From Ensifer canadensis (lineage in GTDB: Bacteria; Pseudomonadota; Alphaproteobacteria; Rhizobiales; Rhizobiaceae): a DNA stretch of 64,000 bases. The stretch's first letter is position 1. The number at the start of each line of letters is the position of its first letter. Below the pieces are notes generated by a model. It did no database searches. It saw only the letters and a program-made list of their open reading frames with translations, and was not told where the DNA came from. Position numbers and translations under genes: made by a program. The stretch spans positions 1,116,001 to 1,180,000 of the forward strand of contig NZ_CP083370.1 of assembly GCF_017488845.2 (NCBI RefSeq). The letters are read 5' to 3'. Shown one piece after another: positions 16,549 through 27,494 of this stretch.

Positions 16549-16947
16549 ATGGCAATGACTGATCCGCTGGGCGATATGCTCACCCGTATCCGTAACGGCG
16601 CGGCACGCCGCAAGTCGAGCGTTTCCACGCCGGCTTCGAAGCTCCGCGCACGTGTTCTGGATGTCCTTCAGGCTGAAGGCTACATCCGTGGATACTCTGA
16701 AGTCGTATTTGGCAACGGCAAGGCCGAGCTGAACATCGAACTGAAGTACTACGAAGGCGCTTCCGTAATCCGTGAGATCGGACGCGTTTCCAAGCCGGGC
16801 CGCCGAGTTTATGTCTCGGTTAAGTCCATTCCGCAGGTCGCGAACGGCCTCGGCATCACCATCCTTTCGACTCCGAAGGGTGTGATGGCCGATCATCAGG
16901 CACGCGAACAGAATGTTGGTGGCGAGATTCTTTGCTCCGTCTTCTAA
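16549..16947 (+). CDS. rpsH: 30S ribosomal protein S8
   Basis: 132-residue S8, the central-domain organiser and, in E. coli, the repressor of the spc operon. [13 protein letters not shown] and [14 protein letters not shown](QN)[10 protein letters not shown] are typical. Confidence 0.97.
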   Translation: MAMTDPLGDMLTRIRNGAARRKSSVSTPASKLRARVLDVLQAEGYIRGYSEVVFGNGKAELNIELKYYEGASVIREIGRVSKPGRRVYVSVKSIPQVANGLGITILSTPKGVMADHQAREQNVGGEILCSVF

Positions 16948-16987
16948 GACGTAACATGATCTCCATAGCGAACAGACAGGTATAAAA

Positions 16988-17521
16988 ATGTCTCGTATCG
17001 GTAAAAAGCCCGTTCAAGTTCCTGCAGGCGTCACGGCAAGCGTTGATGGCCAGAAGGTAACGGCGAAGGGCCCTAAGGGCGAACTGTTCTTTGTTGCAAA
17101 CGACGAAGTATCGGTAGCGCTCGAAGACAACGCGGTTGTTGTACAGCCGCTCAACCAGAGCAAGGATGCTCGTTCCAAGTGGGGCATGTCCCGCACGATG
17201 ATCGAGAACATCCTGAAGGGTGTTAAGGACGGTTACGAGCGCAAGCTCGAAATCAACGGCGTTGGTTACCGCGCTTCGCTGCAGGGCAAGAACTTGCAGC
17301 TGGCACTCGGTTTCAGCCACGACGTGGTCTACCAGACGCCGGAAGGCATAACGATCGCTGTACCGAAGCCGACGGAAATCGTCGTCTCCGGCATCAACAA
17401 GCAGCAGGTCGGCCAGGTTGCAGCGGAAATCCGCGAATACCGCGGCCCCGAGCCCTACAAGGGCAAGGGCGTCAAGTATGCCGGCGAGCGGATTGTCCGC
17501 AAAGAAGGCAAGAAGAAGTAA
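16988..17521 (+). CDS. rplF: 50S ribosomal protein L6
   Basis: 177-residue L6 near the factor-binding centre. [15 protein letters not shown] and the C-terminal [21 protein letters not shown] motif are diagnostic. Confidence 0.97.
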   Translation: MSRIGKKPVQVPAGVTASVDGQKVTAKGPKGELFFVANDEVSVALEDNAVVVQPLNQSKDARSKWGMSRTMIENILKGVKDGYERKLEINGVGYRASLQGKNLQLALGFSHDVVYQTPEGITIAVPKPTEIVVSGINKQQVGQVAAEIREYRGPEPYKGKGVKYAGERIVRKEGKKK

Positions 17522-17533
17522 GGATCACGCGAA

Positions 17534-17896
17534 ATGGCTAGCAGGAAAGATACTCTTGTGCGTCGCGCCAACCGCGTGCGCCGTCAAATCAAGGCGGTCG
17601 CGAATGGCCGTCCGCGCCTGTCGGTTCATCGCTCGTCGAAGAACATCTACGTACAGGTTATCGACGACGTGGCCGGCAAGACGCTTGCGTCTGCCTCCAC
17701 GCTCGACACCGATCTGCGTTCGTCTTTGAAGACGGGCGCTGACGCGGCAGCTGCTGCTGCCGTCGGCAAGCTCATCGCTGAGCGCGCCGTAAAGGCTGGC
17801 GTCAAGGACGTTGTCTTTGATCGTGGCGCCTTCATCTATCATGGTCGCATCAAGGCTTTGGCCGAAGCTGCACGTGAAGGTGGTCTGAACTTCTGA
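17534..17896 (+). CDS. rplR: 50S ribosomal protein L18
   Basis: 120-residue L18, a 5S rRNA binder of the central protuberance. [18 protein letters not shown] and [26 protein letters not shown] are typical. A 128-bp gap with a strong hairpin separates it from rpsE. Confidence 0.97.
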   Translation: MASRKDTLVRRANRVRRQIKAVANGRPRLSVHRSSKNIYVQVIDDVAGKTLASASTLDTDLRSSLKTGADAAAAAAVGKLIAERAVKAGVKDVVFDRGAFIYHGRIKALAEAAREGGLNF

Positions 17897-17903
17897 TCGG
17901 TTG

Positions 17904-17928
17904 CCAGGCGGGCCTTGCGCCCGCCTGG
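17904..17928 (+). other. Hairpin between rplR and rpsE
   Basis: Perfect 10-bp stem CCAGGCGGGC/GCCCGCCTGG with loop CTTGC, starting 8 bp after the rplR stop. There is no U-tract, so it is more likely a processing or mRNA-stability element than a terminator. Confidence 0.6.
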
Positions 17929-18024
17929 AACCCTCATAAGTTTCCGGTCGCTTCCGATCCACAGGACGGGGGCGACTTTTGTCAATCTGCCGATTGCACC
18001 CGGAAAAGAAAAAGGAAAAGGACA

Positions 18025-18594
18025 ATGGCACAGGAAAGAAGGGGTTCTCGCGAAGATCGCCAGAACCGCGAAGAGCGCGACAGCGAATTTGTCGATAAGC
18101 TCGTAGCAATTAACCGCGTCGCCAAGGTGGTGAAGGGCGGTCGTCGTTTCGGTTTCGCAGCTCTCGTCGTCGTTGGCGACCAGAAGGGCCGCGTTGGCTT
18201 CGGTCATGGCAAGGCGCGCGAAGTGCCGGAAGCCATCCGCAAGGCAACGGAAGCCGCCAAGCGCGATCTGATCTTCGTCCCGCTGCGTGGTGGTCGTACC
18301 CTGCATCACGACGTTCACGGCCGTCACGGCGCCGGCAAGGTGCTGCTGCGTTCGGCCAAGGCCGGTACCGGTATCATCGCTGGTGGCCCGATGCGCGCCG
18401 TTTTCGAAACGCTCGGCGTTCACGACGTCGTCGCTAAGTCGACCGGTTCGTCGAACCCGTACAACATGGTTCGCGCAACGTTCGACGCCCTCAAGAACCA
18501 GATGCACCCGAAGGACATCGCAGCTCAGCGCGGCATGAAGTACGCCACGCTCCAGGCTCGTCGTGTTTCCTCCGGCGCTGCTTCCGAAGAATAA
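18025..18594 (+). CDS. rpsE: 30S ribosomal protein S5
   Basis: 189-residue S5, involved in mRNA unwinding and accuracy. The N-terminal S5 RNA-binding domain contains [23 protein letters not shown], and the C-terminal domain contains [25 protein letters not shown]. The start at 18025 has an AAAAGGAAAAGG site. The acidic/arginine N-terminal tail is common in alphaproteobacteria. Confidence 0.97.
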   Translation: MAQERRGSREDRQNREERDSEFVDKLVAINRVAKVVKGGRRFGFAALVVVGDQKGRVGFGHGKAREVPEAIRKATEAAKRDLIFVPLRGGRTLHHDVHGRHGAGKVLLRSAKAGTGIIAGGPMRAVFETLGVHDVVAKSTGSSNPYNMVRATFDALKNQMHPKDIAAQRGMKYATLQARRVSSGAASEE

Positions 18595-18606
18595 GGGAGC
18601 TGACAG

Positions 18607-18810
18607 ATGGCTAAGAAAGAAAACGCTGCGAAGACGGTTACCGTCGAGCAGATCGGTAGCCCCATTCGCCGTCCGGCCGTACAGCGTCAGACGCTCATCG
18701 GCCTGGGCCTCAACAAGATGCACCGGGTTCGCACGCTGGAAGATACCCCAGCTGTTCGCGGCATGATCCGGTCGGTCCAGCACCTCGTTCGCGTCGTCGA
18801 CGAGAAGTGA
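18607..18810 (+). CDS. rpmD: 50S ribosomal protein L30
   Basis: 67-residue L30. [28 protein letters not shown] is the conserved RNA-binding region. It lies 12 bp from rpsE and 13 bp from rplO. Confidence 0.96.
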   Translation: MAKKENAAKTVTVEQIGSPIRRPAVQRQTLIGLGLNKMHRVRTLEDTPAVRGMIRSVQHLVRVVDEK

Positions 18811-18823
18811 GGGGGATAAGCTC

Positions 18824-19294
18824 ATGAAACTGAATGAAATCAAGGACAACGAAGGCTCGACCAAGAACCGCAAGCGTCTTGGCCGTGGCATCGGTTCCGG
18901 CTCCGGCAAGACTGCCGGTCGCGGTGTGAAGGGTCAGAAGGCTCGTTCGGGCGTTGCCATCAACGGCTTCGAAGGCGGCCAGATGCCAATCTACCGTCGT
19001 CTGCCGAAGCGCGGCTTCAACAACATCTTCGCTTCGGAGTTTGTTGTCGTGTCGCTCGGCCGCATCCAGACGGCTATCGACGCCAAGAAGCTTGACGCTT
19101 CGAAGACCGTCGATGCAGCAGCTCTCAAGGCTGCCGGCGTGATCCGTCGCGAAAAGGACGGCGTTCGCGTCCTGGCCGATGGCGAACTGAAGGCGAAGAT
19201 CTCGCTCGAAGTTGCAGGTGCTTCCAAGCCGGCGATCGAAAAGATCGAAAAGGCTGGCGGCTCCATCAAGCTGCTTTCGGCTGCTGCCGAATAA
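18824..19294 (+). CDS. rplO: 50S ribosomal protein L15
   Basis: 156-residue L15, a late assembly protein. The glycine-rich N-terminal segment ([27 protein letters not shown]) and [18 protein letters not shown] are diagnostic. A strong terminator follows. Confidence 0.97.
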   Translation: MKLNEIKDNEGSTKNRKRLGRGIGSGSGKTAGRGVKGQKARSGVAINGFEGGQMPIYRRLPKRGFNNIFASEFVVVSLGRIQTAIDAKKLDASKTVDAAALKAAGVIRREKDGVRVLADGELKAKISLEVAGASKPAIEKIEKAGGSIKLLSAAAE

Positions 19295-19305
19295 TATTAC
19301 TGATC

Positions 19306-19338
19306 AACCGCCCGGGGTGCTTCACTCCGGGCGGTTTT
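19306..19338 (+). terminator. Intrinsic terminator between rplO and secY
   Basis: Fourteen-pair stem from AACCGCCCGG to CCGGGCGGTT with loop CTT and a TTTT tail, 12 bp after rplO. It implies that secY-adk are at least partly transcribed from a separate promoter within 19339-19527, which I cannot place with confidence. Confidence 0.85.
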
Positions 19339-19527
19339 GCTCCCATATGTGAGCCTCACGTCCGCGATGGCGAATCGCTCGCCTCGGCGGACATAGCGGA
19401 AACCACGGTGAGGCATCCGATTGCAGACACAATCGCCTCGCGTCCGGTTTTCAAGACGAAAAGTTAGTCCTTCCGGAACGGACAGGGTACTCCCGCTGAT
19501 TCCGAGATTTGGTACGCGGAGAATTGC

Positions 19528-20868
19528 ATGGCTTCTGCAGCGGAACAGCTCGCCTCGAACCTGAATTTCTCGACTTTCGCCAAGGCGGAAGATCTGAAGA
19601 AACGACTGTGGTTCACGCTTGGTGCGCTTTTGGTCTACCGTCTTGGCACCTATATCCCGCTGCCCGGCCTCAACCCGGACGCGTTTGCGCAGGCCTTCCA
19701 AGGCCAGAGCGGCGGCATTCTCGGGCTCTTCAACATGTTTTCGGGCGGCGCAGTGGAGCGCATGGCGATCTTCGCGCTCGGCATCATGCCCTATATCTCT
19801 GCCTCGATCATCGTTCAGCTGATGACCTCCGTCGTTCCGGCGCTGGAACAGCTGAAGAAAGAAGGCGAGCAGGGTCGCAAGATCATCAATCAGTACACCC
19901 GCTACGGCACGGTGCTTCTCGGCGTCATGCAGGCCTATGGCATTGCCGTCGGCCTTGAGAGCGGCAACGGCCTCGTGAACGATCCGGGTTGGTTCTTCCG
20001 TATTTCCACGGTTATCTCGCTGCTCGGCGGCACGATGTTCCTGATGTGGCTCGGCGAGCAGATCACATCGCGGGGCATCGGTAACGGCATCTCACTGATC
20101 ATCTTCGCCGGCATCGTCGCCCATCTGCCGACGGCTCTTGCCGGAACGCTCGAGCTTGGCCGCACCGGTGCGCTTTCGACCCCGTTGATCCTGGCGATCA
20201 TCGTCATGGTCGTTGCCGTCATCGCGCTCATCGTCTTCGTCGAACGCGCCCAGCGTCGTCTTCTGATCCAGTATCCGAAGCGCCAGGTCGGCAACCGCAT
20301 GTTCCAGGGCGACACGTCGCACTTGCCGCTGAAGCTCAACACTGCGGGTGTTATCCCGGCGATCTTCGCATCGTCGCTGCTGCTGCTGCCGGCGACGCTT
20401 GCTGGTTTTGCCAACACCGCGGCGTTGCCCGGCTGGGCCACATCTATCGTCAGCGCGCTCGGTCACGGCCAGCCGCTCTACATGGTGCTCTACGGCGGCA
20501 TGATTGCGTTCTTCGCCTTCTTCTACACGGCCATCGTCTTCAATCCGAAGGACACAGCCGACAATCTGAAGAAGCATGGCGGCTTCATTCCGGGCATCCG
20601 CCCGGGCGAGCGTACGGCTGAATACATCGACTACGTTCTGACGCGCATCACCGTGCTTGGAGCGATCTACCTGATCTTCGTCTGTATCCTGCCCGAAATC
20701 CTCATCGCCCAGACTGGCGTGCCGTTCTACCTTGGTGGTACGTCGCTTTTGATTGTTGTCAGCGTTACCCTTGATACGGTAGCACAGATCCAGGGTCACC
20801 TCATCGCTCAGCAGTATGAGGGGCTGATCAAGAAGTCGAAGCTGCGCGGAGGAAAGAGGGGACGATGA
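19528..20868 (+). CDS. secY: Protein translocase subunit SecY
   Basis: 446-residue channel subunit of the SecYEG translocon in the inner membrane, with ten predicted hydrophobic segments. Recognisable are LGTYIPLPG near the first segment, the plug-region [20 protein letters not shown] and the cytoplasmic [20 protein letters not shown] loop that contacts SecA and the ribosome. Its TGA overlaps the adk ATG. A GCGGAGAA site precedes the start. A terminator separates it from rplO. Confidence 0.98.
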   Translation: MASAAEQLASNLNFSTFAKAEDLKKRLWFTLGALLVYRLGTYIPLPGLNPDAFAQAFQGQSGGILGLFNMFSGGAVERMAIFALGIMPYISASIIVQLMTSVVPALEQLKKEGEQGRKIINQYTRYGTVLLGVMQAYGIAVGLESGNGLVNDPGWFFRISTVISLLGGTMFLMWLGEQITSRGIGNGISLIIFAGIVAHLPTALAGTLELGRTGALSTPLILAIIVMVVAVIALIVFVERAQRRLLIQYPKRQVGNRMFQGDTSHLPLKLNTAGVIPAIFASSLLLLPATLAGFANTAALPGWATSIVSALGHGQPLYMVLYGGMIAFFAFFYTAIVFNPKDTADNLKKHGGFIPGIRPGERTAEYIDYVLTRITVLGAIYLIFVCILPEILIAQTGVPFYLGGTSLLIVVSVTLDTVAQIQGHLIAQQYEGLIKKSKLRGGKRGR

Positions 20869-21443
20869 GACTGATTTTTTTGGGACCGCCCGGAGCTGGC
20901 AAGGGGACACAAGCCAAGCTTCTGACGGAGAGGTACGGTATTCCGCAGCTTTCCACAGGTGACATGCTGCGGGCGGCCGTCGCCCAGGCGACCGACGTCG
21001 GCAAGCGCGCCAAGGCTGTTATGGACGCCGGACAGCTCGTTTCTGATGCGATCGTCAACGAGATCGTGTCGGACCGGATCGACGCCCCGGATTGTGCCAA
21101 CGGCTTTATCCTCGACGGATATCCGCGCACGGTCCCGCAGGCGGTCGCTCTCGGCCAGATGCTTAAAGGCAAGGGCTTGAAGCTCGATGCCGTGATCGAG
21201 CTCAAGGTCGACGAGACGGCGCTTGTAAAGCGTATGGAGAATCGCGTAGCGGAAACTATCGCTGCGGGCGGCTCGGTCAGATCGGACGATAATCCGGAAG
21301 CCTTCAAGCGTCGGCTGACGGAATATCGGGAAAAGACCGCACCTTTGTCGGAGCACTATGCCGGCACCGGTGAGCTTAAGACGGTCGACGGCATGGCCGA
21401 TGTAGACGCCGTGACTGCACAGATCGAGAAGATTCTGGCCTAG
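20865..21443 (+). CDS. adk: Adenylate kinase (short form)
   Basis: 192-residue adenylate kinase (ATP + AMP to 2 ADP). The P-loop [11 protein letters not shown] is at residues 7-17, and the AMP-site segments STGDMLR and [10 protein letters not shown] follow. The short LID of the alphaproteobacterial form has no zinc cysteines. It is coupled to secY by a 4-bp overlap, the usual secY-adk arrangement. Confidence 0.98.
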   Translation: MRLIFLGPPGAGKGTQAKLLTERYGIPQLSTGDMLRAAVAQATDVGKRAKAVMDAGQLVSDAIVNEIVSDRIDAPDCANGFILDGYPRTVPQAVALGQMLKGKGLKLDAVIELKVDETALVKRMENRVAETIAAGGSVRSDDNPEAFKRRLTEYREKTAPLSEHYAGTGELKTVDGMADVDAVTAQIEKILA

Positions 21444-21674
21444 ACCCTGGGTCTTTGCCGAAAAGGAACCGCCGGGGAGTTGACTTTTCCGGCTGATTCC
21501 GCCAAAGACAGCGCCAACTCGCGACATGGGAGCGATCGGCGCGGTCTTCAACGAAACGAAGTCCGGGTACGGTCGGTTTTGACGTGTCTCGAACCTCAAT
21601 CAACGTGCGGCTCTTGAGGTCGCGTAACGAAGCACCTATTGCCGGATGGCAACTGGAACGCAAGGAGAATAGAC

Positions 21675-22043
21675 GTGGCACGTATCGCTGGCGTCAACAT
21701 CCCGACGGCAAAGCGCGTTGTTATCGCGCTGACCTACATTCACGGGATCGGACCGAAATTCGCACAGGAAATCGTCGAGAAGGTCGGTATTCCGGCTGAT
21801 CGCCGCGTGCATCAGTTGACGGACGCTGAAGTTCTTCAGATCCGCGAAACGATCGACCGCGACTACCAGGTTGAAGGTGACCTGCGTCGCGACACGTCGA
21901 TGAACATCAAGCGTCTGATGGACCTGGGCTGCTACCGCGGCCTGCGTCATCGCCGCAGCCTGCCGGTGCGCGGTCAGCGTACCCACACCAATGCCCGCAC
22001 CCGCAAGGGTCCGGCAAAGGCGATCGCCGGTAAGAAGAAGTAA
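21675..22043 (+). CDS. rpsM: 30S ribosomal protein S13
   Basis: 122-residue S13 at the subunit-head bridges. I start it at GTG 21675 ([26 protein letters not shown]), with AAGGAG 8 bases upstream. The longer ATG reading from 21639 adds an unconserved tail. The 231-bp gap after adk shows no clear terminator. [17 protein letters not shown] is the conserved C-terminus. Confidence 0.97.
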   Translation: MARIAGVNIPTAKRVVIALTYIHGIGPKFAQEIVEKVGIPADRRVHQLTDAEVLQIRETIDRDYQVEGDLRRDTSMNIKRLMDLGCYRGLRHRRSLPVRGQRTHTNARTRKGPAKAIAGKKK

Positions 22044-22063
22044 TTTCCCGAATAGGGAGATTG

Positions 22064-22093
22064 GGAGGCTGGCGCACGCGCCGGCCTCCTTTT
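22064..22093 (+). terminator. Terminator-like hairpin between rpsM and rpsK
   Basis: Eleven-pair stem GGAGGCTGGCG/CGCCGGCCTCC (one G-U pair, four-base loop) followed by TTTT. It begins 20 bp after rpsM in a 228-bp gap, so rpsK-rpoA-rplQ may be made at a different level from rpsM. Confidence 0.7.
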
Positions 22094-22271
22094 GCAGTTT
22101 GGGAAGGGCGTTGCCCGACCGTCGCATTGCCTAACCGGTTTTGCGAAATGCCTGCAGGGCCGGTTCCACCGGTCCTGGATGAAACTGAAGAAGCAGGGCA
22201 GGGGACGAAAATTCCTTTCCCGGTGGAGCCGCTGGAATTACGGCGGTGCAGAGATCTAAGAAAGGGATCCT

Positions 22272-22661
22272 ATGGCCAAGGAAGCCACCCGCGTTCGCCG
22301 TCGCGAACGCAAGAACATCACGTCTGGCGTCGCGCACGTCAATTCGTCGTTCAACAACACCATGATCACCATCACCGACGCACAGGGCAACGCAATTGCC
22401 TGGTCGTCTGCCGGTGCCAAGGGTTTCAAGGGCTCGCGTAAGTCGACCCCGTTTGCCGCTCAGATCGCCGCTGAAGACTGCGCCAAGAAGGCCCAGGAAC
22501 ACGGCATGAAGTCGCTTGAAGTTGAAGTTTGCGGTCCGGGTTCCGGCCGTGAATCCGCACTTCGCGCGCTGCAGGCTGCGGGCTTCATGATCACCTCGAT
22601 CCGCGATGTGACCCCGATCCCGCACAACGGTTGCCGCCCGCGCAAGAAGCGCCGCGTCTGA
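22272..22661 (+). CDS. rpsK: 30S ribosomal protein S11
   Basis: 129-residue S11 of the platform, near the E-site m[26 protein letters not shown] and the [14 protein letters not shown]-terminus are diagnostic. An AAAGGGAT site precedes the ATG. Confidence 0.97.
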
Positions 22662-22764
22662 TCATTTGCGTTCAAAATGCCGGTGAGGGCGCTTCGGCGT
22701 GCTCCCGGACTTCGGGGCTCGGTTGTCACGATTGGATGGTGACAACGAACGGAAGGCACAAAAC

Positions 22765-23775
22765 ATGATCCAGAAAAATTGGCAGGAACTGATCAAGCCG
22801 AACAAGGTGGAGTTCATCTCCTCGGGCCGCACCAAGGCAACGTTGGTCGCGGAACCGCTTGAACGCGGCTTTGGTCTGACGCTCGGCAACGCGCTTCGCC
22901 GCGTGCTGCTGTCGTCGCTTCGCGGTGGTGCTGTTACCGCGGTGCAGATCGACGGCGTCCTGCACGAGTTCTCCTCTATCCCGGGCGTTCGGGAAGACGT
23001 GACGGACATCGTGCTCAACATCAAGGAAATCGCCATCAAGATGGATGGCGACGACGCAAAGCGCATGGTTGTGCGCAAGCAGGGTCCGGGCGTTGTAACC
23101 GCCGGTGACATCCAGACGGTTGGCGACATCGAAATCCTCAACCCGAACCATGTGATCTGCACCCTCGACGAGGGCGCTGAAATCCGCATGGAGTTCACCG
23201 TCAACAACGGCAAGGGCTACGTTCCGGCTGACCGTAACCGTTCGGAAGATGCTCCGATCGGCCTCATCCCGGTCGACAGCCTGTACTCGCCGGTCAAGAA
23301 GGTCTCGTACAAGGTGGAAAACACCCGCGAAGGCCAGGTTCTTGATTATGACAAGCTGACGATGTCCATCGAGACGGACGGCTCCGTCACCGGTGAAGAT
23401 GCGATCGCGTTTGCGGCCCGCATCCTTCAGGACCAGCTGTCGGTTTTCGTCAACTTCGACGAGCCGCAGAAGGAAGCAGAGGAAGAGGCAGTCACCGAGC
23501 TCGCCTTCAACCCGGCGCTTCTCAAGAAGGTCGACGAACTGGAACTTTCCGTCCGTTCGGCCAACTGCCTGAAGAACGACAACATCGTCTACATCGGCGA
23601 CCTCATTCAGAAGACCGAAGCAGAAATGCTCCGCACGCCGAATTTTGGTCGCAAGTCGCTGAACGAAATCAAGGAAGTTCTCGCTTCCATGGGCCTGCAC
23701 CTCGGCATGGAAGTGCCGTCCTGGCCGCCTGAGAACATCGAAGATCTCGCCAAGCGTTACGAAGACCAATACTAA
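22765..23775 (+). CDS. rpoA: RNA polymerase subunit alpha
   Basis: 336-residue alpha subunit. The N-terminal domain (about 1-230) dimerises and nucleates assembly ([20 protein letters not shown] is conserved). An acidic linker follows, then the C-terminal domain with [22 protein letters not shown], which contacts UP elements and activators. I start at ATG 22765 ([17 protein letters not shown]) with GGAAGG upstream; the reading from 22699 adds an unconserved tail. Confidence 0.98.
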   Translation: MIQKNWQELIKPNKVEFISSGRTKATLVAEPLERGFGLTLGNALRRVLLSSLRGGAVTAVQIDGVLHEFSSIPGVREDVTDIVLNIKEIAIKMDGDDAKRMVVRKQGPGVVTAGDIQTVGDIEILNPNHVICTLDEGAEIRMEFTVNNGKGYVPADRNRSEDAPIGLIPVDSLYSPVKKVSYKVENTREGQVLDYDKLTMSIETDGSVTGEDAIAFAARILQDQLSVFVNFDEPQKEAEEEAVTELAFNPALLKKVDELELSVRSANCLKNDNIVYIGDLIQKTEAEMLRTPNFGRKSLNEIKEVLASMGLHLGMEVPSWPPENIEDLAKRYEDQY

Positions 23776-23819
23776 CCATTAGACTGCGGGCAGATGCCTG
23801 CAAGTGAAGGAGAATAGCA

Positions 23820-24245
23820 ATGCGCCACGGTAAAGCCGGCCGCAAGCTGAATAGAACCGCCAGCCACCGCAAGGCGATGTTTGCCAACATGGCAGCTTCG
23901 CTGATCGAGCACGAGCAGATCGTTACGACCCTGCCGAAGGCTAAGGAAATCCGCCCGATCGTTGAAAAGCTCGTCACTCTCGGCAAGCGCGGCGACCTGC
24001 ATGCTCGTCGTCAGGCGATCTCGCAGATCCGCGACGCCGCTGTCGTTTCGAAGCTGTTCGACACGATCGCATCGCGTTACGCCACCCGCAACGGCGGCTA
24101 CCTGCGTATCATGAAGGCTGGTTTCCGCCAGGGCGACAACGCTGCTCTCGCCGTCATCGAATTCGTTGACCGCGACACCGATGCAAAGGGTGCGAAGGAT
24201 CGCGCTCGCGTCGCAGCTGAAGCTGACGCCGCAGAAGCAGCCTGA
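23820..24245 (+). CDS. rplQ: 50S ribosomal protein L17
   Basis: 141-residue L17, last gene of the alpha cluster. [34 protein letters not shown] is diagnostic. The Ala/Asp-rich C-terminal tail is family-typical. A strong terminator follows. Confidence 0.97.
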   Translation: MRHGKAGRKLNRTASHRKAMFANMAASLIEHEQIVTTLPKAKEIRPIVEKLVTLGKRGDLHARRQAISQIRDAAVVSKLFDTIASRYATRNGGYLRIMKAGFRQGDNAALAVIEFVDRDTDAKGAKDRARVAAEADAAEAA

Positions 24246-24267
24246 TCTTTTCAGGTAAGCTGAATTG

Positions 24268-24302
24268 AAAGCGGCCGGGTGTTCGTCACCCGGCCGCTTT
24301 TT
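24268..24302. terminator. Terminator at the end of the superoperon, shared with msrQ
   Basis: Stem AAAGCGGCCGGGTG/CACCCGGCCGCTTT with a TTCGT loop and a T-run. The right arm lies inside the last codons of the convergent msrQ gene (stop at 24286), so one palindrome serves both transcripts. Confidence 0.9.
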
Positions 24303-24948
24303 CTGTTTCCGCTGTCCGGATCGGTCGGTTGGCGACCTGCCGTTTACGCTTCAGATAGGGCTTGCGCACCAGGCGCCAGCAAAGGAGCAAGGTGACCAAA
24401 GCCAGATAGGTCATCTGCTCGAGGCCGACCACCTTGACTGACATGGCGAAATGCAGCGCTCCCGCCGCGGCGATCACATAGGCAAGCTTGTGCAACTGGT
24501 TCCATTTGCTGCCGAGCCTACGGATCGACCAATTGTTGGATGTCAGCGCCAGGGGGATGAGCATCAGCAGCCCGGCCATTCCGATGGTGATGAACGGGCG
24601 CCGGGCGATGTCGGCGATGATGGCGGGGATGTTCAGGACCTGGTCGAGCAGGAAATAGGCCAGGAAGTGCATCACCACATAGTAGAACGCCAGCAGCCCG
24701 AGTGCGCGCCGGTAGCGCAGCCAGTTGACGCCGAAGATATCGCGGATGGGGGTGATCGCCAGCGTGGCGACCAGAAAGCGCAGCGCCCAGATGCCGAGCA
24801 GGTGCTCGAATTCCTTGACGGGGTTTCCAGGCAGGCGTCCGGTGGCGCCGAGGTAAAAGGCGGCAAGGGCCGGACAGAGGCCCAGCCCGTACAATCCCCA
24901 GACGGACGCGGAGTGAAAGCGTTTCGGCAGGGCGGGCAGCTTGGGCAT
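24286..24948 (-). CDS. msrQ: Heme-binding membrane subunit of periplasmic methionine sulfoxide reductase
   Basis: 220-residue integral membrane b-type cytochrome (MsrQ/YedZ) that passes electrons from the quinone pool to MsrP, repairing oxidised methionines in periplasmic proteins. About six hydrophobic segments belong to the ferric-reductase-like fold. Candidate heme histidines lie in YYVVMHFLAYFLL (about 93) and in LHKLAYVIAAAGALHF (about 153 and 165). The start is 2 bp after the msrP stop, a classic msrP-msrQ operon. Its 3' end overlaps the rplQ terminator. Confidence 0.94.
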   Translation of the reverse strand: MPKLPALPKRFHSASVWGLYGLGLCPALAAFYLGATGRLPGNPVKEFEHLLGIWALRFLVATLAITPIRDIFGVNWLRYRRALGLLAFYYVVMHFLAYFLLDQVLNIPAIIADIARRPFITIGMAGLLMLIPLALTSNNWSIRRLGSKWNQLHKLAYVIAAAGALHFAMSVKVVGLEQMTYLALVTLLLCWRLVRKPYLKRKRQVANRPIRTAETEKAAG

Positions 24949-24950
24949 TC

Positions 24951-25898
24951 TTAGAAGTTCGCTCTCAGGTCCATGCCGGCATAGAGACCGGCGACTTCTT
25001 CCGCATAGCCATTGAAGGGCAGGGTATCGCGTCGGTTGGCGCCGAAGAAACCACCGCCACCGATCCTGTTTTCGGTCGCCTGGCTCCAGCGTGGATGGTC
25101 GACGGTCGGGTTAACATTCGCATAGAAGCCGTACTCATTGGGTGCCGACAGGTTCCATGTCGAAGGCGGCGGCGTTTCCGTCAACGAGATTCGCACGATC
25201 GACTTGATACCCTTGAAGCCATACTTCCAAGGAGTGACCAGTCGGATCGGCGCACCGTTCTGATTTGGCAGGGTCTTGCCATAGACGCCGACCGAGAGAA
25301 TGGTGAGCGGATGGCGCGCCTCGTCGAGGCGCAGACCCTCGCGGTAAGGCCAGGGCAAAGCCTGAAAGAAGCCTGATTGGCCGGGCATCTCCTCGGGGCG
25401 CACCACGGTCTCGAATGAGACATATTTCGCATTGCCGAGTGGCTCGACTTTGTCGAGCAGGGCTGCGAGCGGGAACCCGGTCCAGGGAATGACCATCGAC
25501 CAGGCTTCGACGCAACGCATCCGGTAGACACGCTCCTCGATTGGAAGCGCCAGAAGCTCCTCCAACCCGAATTCCTTCGGCTTGCCGACAAGACCATCGA
25601 CCTTCACGGTCCATGGGGTCGGTTTGAAGGTATCCGAGTTGGCCGCAGGATCGGCCTTGCCGGTCCCGAACTCATAAAAATTGTTGTAGCCGGTGACGTC
25701 GGCCTCCGGCGTCAGATCCTCCTCGACGGTGTATCTGCCCTTGGGTGCGGCGAGTGCAGCCGCTTGGACCGAACCGACGCCAGTGCCTGCAATCAGCAAA
25801 CCACCTGCCGTCGTCGCTAGAAAGGCGCGGCGCGAGAGAAAGCAGCTCTCCGGCGTGATTTCGGACGATGCGATTCTCGGTGGACGATAGGCCGGCAT
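24951..25898 (-). CDS. msrP: Periplasmic methionine sulfoxide reductase, molybdopterin subunit
   Basis: 315-residue MsrP/YedY, a sulfite-oxidase-fold molybdoenzyme that reduces both stereoisomers of methionine sulfoxide in periplasmic proteins. A twin-arginine signal with SRRAFLA at residues 22-28 precedes a hydrophobic segment and an alanine-rich cleavage region. The molybdenum-ligand cysteine is C129 in [16 protein letters not shown] start at ATG 25898 ([10 protein letters not shown]); a TTG 18 bases further upstream is unlikely. It is divergent from the degP-like gene across a 198-bp region. Confidence 0.95.
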   Translation of the reverse strand: MPAYRPPRIASSEITPESCFLSRRAFLATTAGGLLIAGTGVGSVQAAALAAPKGRYTVEEDLTPEADVTGYNNFYEFGTGKADPAANSDTFKPTPWTVKVDGLVGKPKEFGLEELLALPIEERVYRMRCVEAWSMVIPWTGFPLAALLDKVEPLGNAKYVSFETVVRPEEMPGQSGFFQALPWPYREGLRLDEARHPLTILSVGVYGKTLPNQNGAPIRLVTPWKYGFKGIKSIVRISLTETPPPSTWNLSAPNEYGFYANVNPTVDHPRWSQATENRIGGGGFFGANRRDTLPFNGYAEEVAGLYAGMDLRANF

Positions 25899-26096
25899 GA
25901 TCTTTTCCGCTTTCAACGTGTGGGTCTTGTCTGCTCAAACTGACCAGAGTTTCGATCACTGAGAAAGAGGCGGATAACCACGTTTTCGTGCGTTCTACGT
26001 GATGGCGCCGACTTTGCGTATCTCGCAGTGACGTTTGCCTTTTTTCCTGCGAAATCCTATCTGAACGTAGCCGCGACGAATAGGAGAAGGCTTCAT

Positions 26097-27494
26097 ATGA
26101 TCTTTGGTTCAAGGGCGCTTGCGACGCTCGTTCTCGCCGTCTCTCTCGCCTGTCCGGCAATGGCCCAGGATGCGAAGGTCGTGCCCCAGTCGCGCACCGA
26201 GATGCAGCTTTCCTTCTCGCCTCTGGTCAAGCAGACGGCGAATGCGGTCGTCAACGTCTATGCCGAGCGCGTGGTCGAGCGCCGGTCGGTCTTCTCGGGC
26301 GATCCCTTCTTCGAAGAGTTCTTCGGGCAGCGCATGCCGAACCGCAGCGAGAAGCAGTCGTCGCTCGGATCCGGCGTGATCGTCGGCAAGAACGGCATCG
26401 TCGTTACCAATAACCACGTCATAGAAGGCGCCGACGATATCAAGGTGGCGCTTGCCGATGGCCGCGAATATCCCTGCAAGATCGTGCTCAAGGATGACCG
26501 CCTCGATCTTGCGGTCCTGAAGATCCAGTCCGATGGTCCGTTCGACATCATCCCGATCGGCGATTCCGATGCGGTCGAGGTCGGCGATATCGTTCTGGCG
26601 ATCGGCAATCCCTTCGGCGTCGGGCAGACGGTGACGAGCGGCATCGTTTCCGCGCTCGCCCGCAATCAGATTTCGTCGGGCGATTTCGGCTTCTTCATCC
26701 AGACGGACGCCGCCATCAACCCCGGCAATTCCGGCGGTGGCCTGATCGACATGAACGGTGCGCTGATCGGCATCAATACCGCGATTTTCTCCAAGGGCGG
26801 CGGCTCGAACGGCGTCGGCTTTGCCATCCCTGCCAATCTGGTAAAGGTGTTTGTCGCCTCCGCCGAGGGCGGCAATGGCTCCTTCGTGCGTCCGTTCATC
26901 GGCGCGTCCTTCGAGCCCGTGACCTCAGAAGTCGCGGAAGCTCTTGGCCTTGATCGCGCTCGCGGCGCGCTTGTCACCGCCGTCGTCACCGACGGGCCCG
27001 CAGCCTCAGCTGGCATCAAGCCGGGGCAGGTGATCACAGCGGTCAACGGCATCGCCGTGGAACATCCCGATGCCCTCGGCTACCGCCTGACCACGGTCGG
27101 TATTGGCCACGAGGCCCGCGTCACCGTTTCCGAAAACGGCAAACCGCACGATGTCAGCCTGAAGCTCGACCGTGCACCGGAGACGTCGCCCCGCGACGAG
27201 CGCCTCATCGAGGGCCGCAATCCGTTTGCCGGTGCGGTCGTAGCCAATCTCTCTCCCCGATTGGCCGACGAACTGCGCATGTCGACCTCGCTGCAGGGTG
27301 TCGTCGTTACCGAGATCAACCGTGGCTCGCCCGCCGCGCGCATCGGACTGGCGCCGAAGGATATTATCCGCTCCGTCAACGGCGCGTCGATCGACAGTTC
27401 GAAGACATTGGAGAGCGTGATGGCCGAGGGTGCCTCCTTCTGGCGCGTCGAAATCGAGCGCGATGGCCAGATCATTCGTCAGTTCTTCCGATGA
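26097..27494 (+). CDS. DegP/HtrA-family periplasmic serine protease
   Basis: 465-residue trypsin-like protease/chaperone of the periplasm. A Sec signal peptide (residues 1-23, ending AMAQ) is followed by the protease domain with His107 (TNNHVIEG), Asp137 (DRLDLAVLK) and Ser212 (NPGNSGGG), then two PDZ domains (about 260-350 and 375-465). The start at 26097 follows AGGAGAAGG; the reading from 26028 would bury the signal peptide. The gene overlaps rarA by 4 bp. Rhizobia carry several DegP paralogs and I cannot say which one this is. Confidence 0.93.
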   Translation: MIFGSRALATLVLAVSLACPAMAQDAKVVPQSRTEMQLSFSPLVKQTANAVVNVYAERVVERRSVFSGDPFFEEFFGQRMPNRSEKQSSLGSGVIVGKNGIVVTNNHVIEGADDIKVALADGREYPCKIVLKDDRLDLAVLKIQSDGPFDIIPIGDSDAVEVGDIVLAIGNPFGVGQTVTSGIVSALARNQISSGDFGFFIQTDAAINPGNSGGGLIDMNGALIGINTAIFSKGGGSNGVGFAIPANLVKVFVASAEGGNGSFVRPFIGASFEPVTSEVAEALGLDRARGALVTAVVTDGPAASAGIKPGQVITAVNGIAVEHPDALGYRLTTVGIGHEARVTVSENGKPHDVSLKLDRAPETSPRDERLIEGRNPFAGAVVANLSPRLADELRMSTSLQGVVVTEINRGSPAARIGLAPKDIIRSVNGASIDSSKTLESVMAEGASFWRVEIERDGQIIRQFFR

